A stretch of DNA of 53,261 nucleotides, taken from contig DAHWOV010000004.1 of NCBI GenBank assembly GCA_027339205.1, positions 1 to 53,261 of the forward strand. The letters are read 5' to 3'. The first letter of the stretch is position 1, and every line of letters begins with the position of its first letter. This stretch comes from JAJYVT01 sp027339205 (GTDB taxonomy: Bacteria; Actinomycetota; Acidimicrobiia; Acidimicrobiales; RAAP-2). The notes below the pieces were generated by a model that was given only the letters and a program-made list of their open reading frames with translations, did no database searches and had not been told where the DNA came from. The position numbers and the translations under genes were made by a program. Below, one piece after another: positions 47,584-53,261 of the stretch.

Positions 47584-48588
47584 ATGAGCAGCATGTCCAT
47601 CGAGGCGGCCGGTCACCGGGTCCAGATCTCCAACCCAGACCGCATCTACTTTCCTTCGCTCGGCGCGACCAAGGGCGACCTGGTCGAGTACTACCTCTCG
47701 GTGGGCGACGCGCTCGTGCACACCGCGGGTGGGCGACCGGCGCTCCTCGAACGCTTTCCCGAGGGCGCGGGCGGCAGGTCGTTCTTCCAAAAGCGCGTTC
47801 CGCCGGGGGCACCCGAATGGGTGCGCACGGCGAGCGTCTCGACGCCGAACGGGACGCGCTCGAACGCGCTCGTCGTGGCGGACATCGCACACGTGCTCTG
47901 GGCCGTGAACCTGGGATGCCTGGGGCTCCATCTCTGGCCGTTGCGCGTGGACGACCCGGCCCACGCGGACGAGCTGAGGATCGACCTCGACCCGCAGCCC
48001 GGAACCGGGTTCGACGACGCGCGCCAGGTCGCCCGGCACACTCGGGCGCTCTTGGACGAGCTGGGCATCGCGGGCTACCCCAAGACGACCGGCCGCCGCG
48101 GGATCCACGTCTACGTCCGCCTGCAACCGCGTTGGGACTCGACCACGGTGCGGGCGGCTGCGGTCGCCCTCGCCAGGGAGCTGGAGCGCCGGCACCCCCA
48201 CCTCGTCACCGCAAGGTGGTGGAAGGAGGAGCGCGGGAGGCGGGTCTTCGTCGACTTCAACCAGAATGCTCCGCACAAGACCGTCTTCGGCGCCTGGTTC
48301 GTCAGGCCCCGGACGACCGGCCAGGTCTCCACGCCCTTGTACTGGGACGAGCTCGACGACGTGGACCCCGAGGCGCTGACCCTCTCCACGGTCCCAGACC
48401 GTCTCTTGCGGGGCGGGGACCCCTGGGCAGCCATGGCGTCGCATCCCCAATCGCTCGACCCACTGCTCGAGCTCGCAGCCGGCGATCGTGCGCGGGGCCT
48501 GCCGGACGCCCCGTGGCCGCCCGAGTACCCCAAGGCTCCCGACGAGCCGACGCGTACGCCGCCGAGCAGGGCGCGCAAGCGTCGGTGA
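47584..48588 (+). CDS. LigD-type primase-polymerase (NHEJ AEP polymerase)
   Basis: 334 residues. Archaeo-eukaryotic primase superfamily polymerase that fills in DNA ends during non-homologous end joining. Motif I with the two metal-binding Asp residues is in LRIDLDPQPG, then TTGRRGIHVYV (phosphate-contacting His), and motif with FVDFNQNAPHKTVFGAW. It is a stand-alone polymerase, without ligase or phosphoesterase domains, followed by an ATP-dependent ligase gene. A Ku gene is not in the window. ATG 47584. Confidence 0.93.
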   Translation: MSSMSIEAAGHRVQISNPDRIYFPSLGATKGDLVEYYLSVGDALVHTAGGRPALLERFPEGAGGRSFFQKRVPPGAPEWVRTASVSTPNGTRSNALVVADIAHVLWAVNLGCLGLHLWPLRVDDPAHADELRIDLDPQPGTGFDDARQVARHTRALLDELGIAGYPKTTGRRGIHVYVRLQPRWDSTTVRAAAVALARELERRHPHLVTARWWKEERGRRVFVDFNQNAPHKTVFGAWFVRPRTTGQVSTPLYWDELDDVDPEALTLSTVPDRLLRGGDPWAAMASHPQSLDPLLELAAGDRARGLPDAPWPPEYPKAPDEPTRTPPSRARKRR

Positions 48589-48607
48589 CGACCTCAGGCG
48601 CCGCGCG

Positions 48608-49678
48608 GTGAGCCTTCCTGTCCGGCCCCCCGTCTCGCCGATGCTGGCAAAGCTCGTCCGCGAATTGCCTCGCGAAGAAGGGCTCTCCTACGAGCCGAAG
48701 TGGGACGGATTCCGCTGCGTGGTGTTCCGCGACGACGAATCCGTCGAGCTTGGGAGCCGCAACGAGAGACCGCTCACGAGGTACTTCCCCGAGCTCCTCC
48801 TTCCACTTCGCCGCGAGATCCCCGCGCCCGCGGTGGTCGACGGGGAGTTGGTCGTCGCAGGACCCCACGGCCTGGACTTCGACGCGCTGACTCAGCGCAT
48901 CCACCCCGCGCCATCCCGGGTGAAGCTCCTCTCCGAGACGACTCCAGGCGCGTTTGTCGCGTTCGACCTGCTCGCGCTCGACGGGCGCGATCTCCGTGAC
49001 GAGCCGTACACGCGCCGGCGGTCGGCGCTCGAATCCCTCCTCGCCGACGCGGAGCCGCCCGTGCACCTCACTCCGGTCACCACCGACCCGGCGGTCGCCG
49101 CCGACTGGTTCGACAGGTTCGAAGGTGCCGGGCTCGACGGCGTCGTCGCCAAGGCAGCCAGCCTGCGCTACCGGGAGGGCGAGCGGGTGATGCTGAAAGT
49201 GAAGCACGAGAGAACCGCGGACTGCGCCGTGGCCGGCTTCCGCTGGCACAAGGATGGCGGCGTCGGCTCGCTCTTGCTCGGGCTCTTCGACGAACATCGT
49301 TTGCTCCACCACGTCGGCGTCGCGTCCGGCTTCAGCGCAGCTCGCCGCGCGGCGTTCGTCGAGGAGCTTGCGCCGTTGCGTGCCCGGTCGCTGGAGGAGC
49401 ACCCATGGCGGGGCTGGACCAGCGCACAGGCAGGCGCGCAGACCCGCATGCCCGGCGCGCAGAGCCGGTGGAACGCCGGGAAGGACCTGTCCTGGGAGGC
49501 GTTGCGAGTCGAGCGAGTGTGCGAGGTCGCGTACGACCACCTCCAGCGCGACCGCTTCCGGCACGCAACGAGCTTCAGGCGCTGGAGACCCGACCGCGAG
49601 CCGGCCTCCTGCACGTACGACCAGCTTGCGACGCCGGTCCCAGCGGAGCTCGCGACGGTCTTTCGCGCCGGGAGCTGA
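48608..49678 (+). CDS. ATP-dependent DNA ligase (LigC-like)
   Basis: 356 residues. Adenylation domain: active-site Lys31 in YEPKWDGFR, RNERPLTRYFPEL, VVDGELVV, FDLLALDGRDL, GLDGVVAKAA and VMLKVKHERTADC, followed by an OB-fold domain ending in RFRHATSFRRWRPDREP. The short two-domain structure resembles mycobacterial LigC, a backup ligase able to work with LigD-type polymerases. GTG at 48608 lies 19 bases after the polymerase gene, so the two form an operon. C-terminal 12 residues include CTYDQL. Confidence 0.93.
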   Translation: MSLPVRPPVSPMLAKLVRELPREEGLSYEPKWDGFRCVVFRDDESVELGSRNERPLTRYFPELLLPLRREIPAPAVVDGELVVAGPHGLDFDALTQRIHPAPSRVKLLSETTPGAFVAFDLLALDGRDLRDEPYTRRRSALESLLADAEPPVHLTPVTTDPAVAADWFDRFEGAGLDGVVAKAASLRYREGERVMLKVKHERTADCAVAGFRWHKDGGVGSLLLGLFDEHRLLHHVGVASGFSAARRAAFVEELAPLRARSLEEHPWRGWTSAQAGAQTRMPGAQSRWNAGKDLSWEALRVERVCEVAYDHLQRDRFRHATSFRRWRPDREPASCTYDQLATPVPAELATVFRAGS

Positions 49679-49691
49679 ACGTCGCTGCCCC

Positions 49692-49758
49692 GTGCCGCTG
49701 GACCTGCCGCTGGACCTGTGCCGCTGCACCTGTGCCGCTGCATCTGTGCCGCTGCATC
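49692..49758. repeat. 12-14-base tandem repeat between ligase and exonuclease genes
   Basis: Units gtgccgctggacct, gccgctggacct, gtgccgctgcacct, gtgccgctgcatct and gtgccgctgcatc. The last unit touches the stop codon of the exonuclease gene (49757-49759). This is the convergent 3' gap between the two DNA-repair genes. Confidence 0.85.
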
Positions 49759-50647
49759 AAGGGGCGAGGCGGGCCGCGAGCGCGGCCACCCTCGCACTCA
49801 AAGAGGGGGCGCCGATCGACTCGGCGATCTCCTGGAAGCCCTGCCGCGGGCCGTGCCATGCCAGGTCGTCGGGCGTGCTGACCAGCCCATCTGTGACCCG
49901 CAGGGTCGCGAGCACCTTGAAGAGGTCGGCAAGCTCCCTCGCTCCCGCCAGCTCGCTCGCGAGGCGCTCTGGACGCGCGACCGCTTCTCTCACCGATGGA
50001 TCCCATGTCCTTACGTCGAGGGGGATCGCCTCCAGGTGCCCGTAACGGGCGAGCACCGCGGCGGCCGAGCGCGCGCCCCATCCCCTGATCCCGGGAAAGC
50101 CGTCGGCCGCGTCGCCGACGAGCGCCAGCCAGTCCGGGATGGAGCACGGTCGGACGCCGTACTTCGCGACAACCCCCTCCTCGTCGATGACCCGCCTGCG
50201 GCGCCGGTCCACGAGCACGACCTTTCCGTCCACGACGCACTGGGCGAGATCCTTGTCCGGGGAGCAGATGTGGACACGCCCGATGCGCTCGTCCCCGCTC
50301 ACCGCGGCCGCGACCGAAGCGAGCGCATCGTCGGCCTCCAGCTCGACCATCGGCCACACCGCCACGCCGAGAAGGTCGAGCGCTTCTTCGAGCATGTCGA
50401 ACTGGCCGCGCAGCTCTGCAGGCACCTTCTCCCCCGACTTGTACCCCGGCCACAGGTCGTTGCGGAACGACTCGACGACATGGTCGGTCGCCACGCCGAC
50501 ATGCGTCGCTCCCTCGTCGAGCATCGAGACCACGGTGGTCACCACGCCCCGCGTGGCGGCGCGTCCTGACGGCGTCCCGCGCCCGGCCGCCGAGCCGTAG
50601 TAGTGGCGGAAAAGCTCGTAGGTGCCGTCGACGAGGTGGACCTCCAT
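49757..50647 (-). CDS. 5'-3' exonuclease (FEN/PolA-N type)
   Basis: 296 residues. A stand-alone flap/5' nuclease: VDGTYELFRHYYG with the first metal Asp, a helical arch RNDLWPGYKSGEKVPAELRGQ, EADDALAS, SPDKDLAQCV, and the helix-hairpin-helix VGDAADGFPGIRGWGARSAA with the last metal Asp residues. It probably removes RNA primers or flaps, complementing the ligase and polymerase opposite. ATG 50647 gives the conserved N-terminus; the frame open upstream is without similarity. Convergent with the ligase gene. Confidence 0.93.
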   Translation of the reverse strand: MEVHLVDGTYELFRHYYGSAAGRGTPSGRAATRGVVTTVVSMLDEGATHVGVATDHVVESFRNDLWPGYKSGEKVPAELRGQFDMLEEALDLLGVAVWPMVELEADDALASVAAAVSGDERIGRVHICSPDKDLAQCVVDGKVVLVDRRRRRVIDEEGVVAKYGVRPCSIPDWLALVGDAADGFPGIRGWGARSAAAVLARYGHLEAIPLDVRTWDPSVREAVARPERLASELAGARELADLFKVLATLRVTDGLVSTPDDLAWHGPRQGFQEIAESIGAPSLSARVAALAARLAP

Positions 50648-50786
50648 GGCGCAAGCGTCCCACACCTGGGCTTTTCCGACCGCGTGCCCGAAAAGGGCAC
50701 AAGCCGAGGGCACAACTTCTCGGGGCGGGCACGGGCGGTGCCGCCAGGCGACTGCGCAGCCTCTGTGGCTTCGGACCGTGCCGCCC
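50648..50786. other. Gap before the decayed integration module
   Basis: 139 bases with no feature. The shift from single-copy genes to mobile DNA begins at its right end. No direct repeat typical of an attachment site was recognised. Confidence 0.3.
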
Positions 50787-51149
50787 ATGCACCCGTCACC
50801 GACGAGCCCCACCGCACCCGGCACCACCGCACCCAGCACCGCTGCACCGACCACCTCCACCGCCCAGGGGCCCGGCCCCGTCCCGGTCGTCTTGGACCTG
50901 GACGGCGTCCAGGCCCGCTACCGCATCGGGCGGACCAAGGCCATCGAGCTGTGCGCCATGGAGGCGTTCCCAAAGAGCGTCGTCCCGGGCATGCACCGCT
51001 AACCGGTCGCCGCCCTCGAGGCCTGGGAGCTCTGCTTCGCCCTGCGCTCGACGGTCGCCGAGCCGGCCCCGCCCGCACCCCTCGTCATCCCCCCGCCCGC
51101 CCCCGGACGCCCGGGCCGGCGCCCGGGCGCAAGCGCAGGTGCCCGATGA
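50787..51149 (+). pseudogene. Excisionase/AlpA-like helix-turn-helix gene interrupted by a stop
   Basis: The first 71 codons carry a Thr/Pro-rich start, then VLDLDGVQARYRIGRTKAIEL and FPKSVVPGMHR, a MerR/AlpA-type helix-turn-helix. A TAA at 51000-51002 replaces what family members have as Tyr (HRYPVAALEAWE). Translation resumes in the same frame with PVAALEAWELCFAL and ends at a TGA (51147-51149) overlapping the integrase ATG as ATGA. The preserved frame and coupling beyond the stop argue for a recent nonsense mutation. It would have controlled excision or been a repressor. Confidence 0.8.
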
Positions 51150-52440
51150 GCCGCCGCCGGCCCGTGAAGGTCGACAAGGAGGTCGGCCGCACCCTCTACG
51201 GCCCCACCCCCGCCAAACCCAAGTACCGCCTCGACTACACCGACCCGTTCACCAAGGACCGCTGCCAGCCCCGCCGGACCGACGAGACCGAGGCCTTCTC
51301 GCTCTACGAAGAGACCCTCGTCTACCTGCGCACCGCCCGGCTGGCCGCTCCGGTCGGAGGCGAGCGGCCCAAGAGCGCGCCGGGGAGGCCGCCCGGCAGA
51401 ACGCCGACGGTCGACGACCTCTTCGACGCCCGCCTCGGGCGCTGGGCCGACGACGGCTGCAGCACCCGCTACGTCGACACGCGCCAGGGTCGCTACGACT
51501 ACCGCATCCGCCCGGTCATCGGCGCGCTCGCCGTGCGGGACTGGGCGGCGAGCTCGGAGGGATGCCGGGAGGTGCTCCGGGCCGCCCGGGTCTAGGGGCT
51601 CGCTCCTGCCAGCGTCCAGGACCTGGGCGCCCTCATGCGCGGGCTCGTGAGCCTGGGCTGGGAGAAGCGCTGGATCCCGCCGGCGCACAACCCGATGCTG
51701 GGCGTGAAGTACACGGCGGGGCGTCCGTCCAGGCCCAGGGCCCCGAGTACGTCCGCCCCGAGGACCGGCCCTCCTTCGGCGCGGTGGAAAAGCTCGTGCT
51801 CGCCTACGAGGAGCTGGCCCAAGCGACGGGCATCTTCTGGCTGCCCGAGCGTGCCCTCGTGGGCGCCCACGCAGGGCTCCGGCCGGGCGAGCGCGATGCC
51901 CTTCGCCTCTACGACCTGCGGCCGAAGGAGCTCGAGATTGCCGTGGAGTGGAGCTTCGAGTGGCCCCGGGGAGTGGCCGAGCCGCTGCGCAAGCGCCCCA
52001 AGAACGGCAAGACCCGCCCGGTCCTCGTCCCGGCCTCGGACATGGAGCGACTGGTCGTTCTGTCCGCGCGGCGCCGCGCCGCCGGCGCTGCCGACGACGC
52101 GCTCTTGTTCGAGGACCCGCGCCGCCCGGGGCTCCCGCTCTCCGAGTCCGCAACCAGGCGGCTGCACGTCGACGCAGGCCTGCGAGCCGGCTGGGAGACC
52201 GTCGAGGTCCGCCGACGCGCCGGCGCCAGGCGCTCCCTCGGCCCCGACCTCCGGCCCCGTCACAGCAACTACTCGCTGCGCCACCACGCCGCGTCGTGGA
52301 TGCACGACGTCGCCGGGTTCGACTGGGCCGACGTCTCGCGGGCCCTCGGGCACCACAGCGTCGCCTTCACCTACGCCGTCTACGTGCGCTCAGGCGCCGA
52401 CGCCGACGAGCGAAGCCGCGCCCGGCTGCTGCGCATGTGA
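51146..52440 (+). pseudogene. Tyrosine recombinase (integrase), interrupted by a stop and a frameshift
   Basis: Starts with ATG 51146 (MSRRRPVKVDKEVG, an arm-binding domain). A TAG at 51593-51595 interrupts the core-binding part, after which the same frame reads GLAPASVQDLGALMRGLVSL. Around 51715-51721 a one-base shift in GGGG moves the frame: VKYTAG is followed by ASVQAQGPEYVRPEDRPS in another frame. From there the catalytic domain is intact: AHAGLRPGE (Arg), KTRPVLVP, HSNYSLRHHAASW (HxxR-like), ALGHHSV, and Tyr in TYAVYVRSG. It could not work as a single protein, unless recoded. Approximately 430 codons if repaired. Confidence 0.87.
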
Positions 52441-52443
52441 GTC

Positions 52444-52629
52444 GTGCCCGAGCTCGACATGCTGATCGTCTGGTTCCGCCTCGAGACCGGTGCGCGCCAG
52501 GGCGGCGCGATCGGCCTCGAGATCGGTGACCTCGACCTGGTCCATCACAGCACTCGCCAGGCCGATGCCTGTCAGCACTTGTCTCCCTTCCCGTCACTTC
52601 TTCGGTCTCACGCCGGGCTGTTGCACTGA
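52444..52629 (+). pseudogene. Fragment of a second tyrosine recombinase
   Basis: Only about 38 codons look real: ELDMLIVWFRLETGARQGGAI and GLEIGDLDLVHHSTR. This is the start of a tyrosine recombinase catalytic domain including its first catalytic Arg (TGARQGGA). The rest of the open frame after about 52560 has no similarity, and the gene is lost at its 3' side, near the IS remnant. It begins three bases after the end of the first integrase, in the same frame, so recombination between related integrases may have joined them. Confidence 0.7.
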
Positions 52630-52658
52630 TCCCTTCGGAAGGTCAGCTCCGAAATCGA

Positions 52659-53135
52659 TCAGCAGCTGGCGCACAGGTGAACCGTGGCCGCCAGGTAGCT
52701 GTGCTCGTCGACGCCCAGCGCCCGGACGTGACCGACCCTTCTCGGGCCCTCGAACAAGGGCGTGCCGTGGCGGACGCCGGCAGACATGAGCGTGTCCCAC
52801 CCCACCCCGTACTCGGCGGCGACCGAGCGGACCGACCGGCACAACTGGCCGACCTGGAGGGTGGCTTCAGCGCCAGCACGGTGCGTGAGCAGCTGGCGCG
52901 CCACGATGCCTGCGATCTTCTCGGTCCAGGTCTTTCTGAGACAGCCCGTCGTCGTGCACCGCCACCAGCGCTTCCGGAGGACGAGTCGAACCGGACGTCC
53001 GAAGCAGTGCAGGTCGCGCAGCTGGATCTCTGTCCGGACTTCCGGAGCTCGTAGGCATTTGAGGTCCCGCGGCCGAGCAAAGTGCCAGGCAGGAACGCTG
53101 GAAGGTGGCCGGGGCCCGAAAAGGCGTAGGCACAT
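52659..53135 (-). pseudogene. ISL3-family transposase, truncated remnant
   Basis: Similarity runs from PEVRTEIQLRDLHCFGRPVRLV through LRKRWWRCTTTGCLRKTWTEK and AEYGVGWDTLMSAGVRHGT to RALGVDEHSYLAATVH. Residues CLRKTW and GVDEH (first catalytic Asp) are typical of ISL3 transposases. Everything after this point is missing: the protein ends at 158 residues where full ones have about 400. The N-terminal zinc-finger part is also poorly preserved. A non-functional remnant; a ggctgttgcactga stretch near 52616 may be a degraded terminal repeat. Confidence 0.8.
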
Positions 53136-53189
53136 GGGGATCCGCTAAATCCGTCAATCTACCTGGAGTGTCGACTAGAGTTCGTAGGC

Positions 53190-53261
53190 GTGTACCTGCG
53201 GGAGACGAAGCGCCGCAACGCCGACGGCTCGGTCGTCAGCTACCTCCAGCTCGCCCACAAC
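53190..53261 (+). CDS. IS1634-like transposase, 5' end only
   Basis: Twenty-four codons to the window edge: VYLRETKRRNADGSVVSYLQ followed by LAHN. This is close to the N-terminus of IS1634/IS4-group transposases, which typically begin with MYLR-x-x-x-R-x-N-x-D-G-S-V-V-x-Y-L-Q-L-A-H-N. GTG start at 53190. The sequence 53136-53189 probably contains the left end of the element, but its inverted repeat cannot be confirmed without the other end. It is the only undamaged mobile gene in the region as far as can be seen. Confidence 0.8.
   Translation, partial: MYLRETKRRNADGSVVSYLQLAHN

Noticed and set aside
1..53261. tRNA or rRNA genes, including a tRNA attachment site for the integrase
   Set aside because: I looked in the intergenic gaps for a T-arm sequence and cloverleaf pairing and found none; an automated tRNA search would settle it.

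Overview
The window is very GC-rich, uses GTG starts freely, and packs genes with 4-base GTGA/ATGA overlaps. Its gene families are those of Actinomycetota: a mraZ-led cell-wall cluster, DUF3040, DUF2630, DosR/DosS, a Rv2004c-like kinase, a bifunctional PutA, and a LigD-type polymerase with a LigC-like ligase. I infer a free-living actinobacterium, plausibly from Acidimicrobiia or a neighbouring class. No rRNA or tRNA gene was recognised.

Layout. 1-2.3 kb (minus): the start of the division/cell-wall cluster, mraZ-rsmH-ftsL and the first codons of a probable ftsI, behind a promoter carrying a phased MraZ operator. 2.4-6.4 kb (minus): lipoate ligase-like protein, HNH protein, ROK sugar kinase, DUF3040, LapA-like protein and MsrA. 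6.5-12.6 kb (minus): a 654-residue cytochrome b, an encapsulin with an encapsulated ferritin, DUF2630 and Lon. 12.8-21.8 kb: stress and dormancy genes, namely a two-helix membrane protein, a group-2-like sigma factor, FtsH, a two-domain phosphotransferase/P-loop kinase, DosR and a shortened single-GAF DosS. 21.8-24.3 kb (minus): a GNAT acetyltransferase, a class II-type deacetylase and a universal stress protein in one operon. 24.5-26.8 kb (plus): a leaderless avidin-like protein, a DinB protein and a GH3 lipoprotein. 26.9-29.4 kb (minus): a MacB/FtsX-type ABC exporter and a membrane protein. 29.6-43.4 kb: MarR, an MFS exporter overlapping acetate kinase tail-to-tail, an acyl-CoA synthetase, AlkB, a histidine phosphatase, an SDR, membrane proteins, an EamA transporter and PutA. 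43.4-50.6 kb: PdxH, an APH-like kinase, a second FtsH, LigD polymerase, ATP-dependent ligase and a 5'-3' exonuclease. 50.8-53.3 kb: a decayed integration module with IS remnants and the start of an IS1634-like element.

How the parts may work together. DosR binding sites of the form GGGACnnnnGTCCC, perfect or with one mismatch and several in pairs, lie ahead of the membrane gene at 14.0 kb, between sigma and ftsH, ahead of the avidin gene, ahead of the ABC exporter and ahead of the membrane gene at 29.4 kb. A weaker one lies ahead of cytochrome b. With the DosR/DosS pair at 19-21 kb, this suggests a hypoxia/dormancy regulon spread over about 20 kb. The GNAT-deacetylase-stress protein operon, acetate kinase and acyl-CoA synthetase suggest acetate and acetyl-CoA control by reversible acetylation. 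Encapsulin-ferritin, MsrA, Lon and two FtsH proteases add iron and protein quality control.

Almost every intergenic gap carries a short tandem repeat of 9-38 bp. Several of these sit on start or stop codons.
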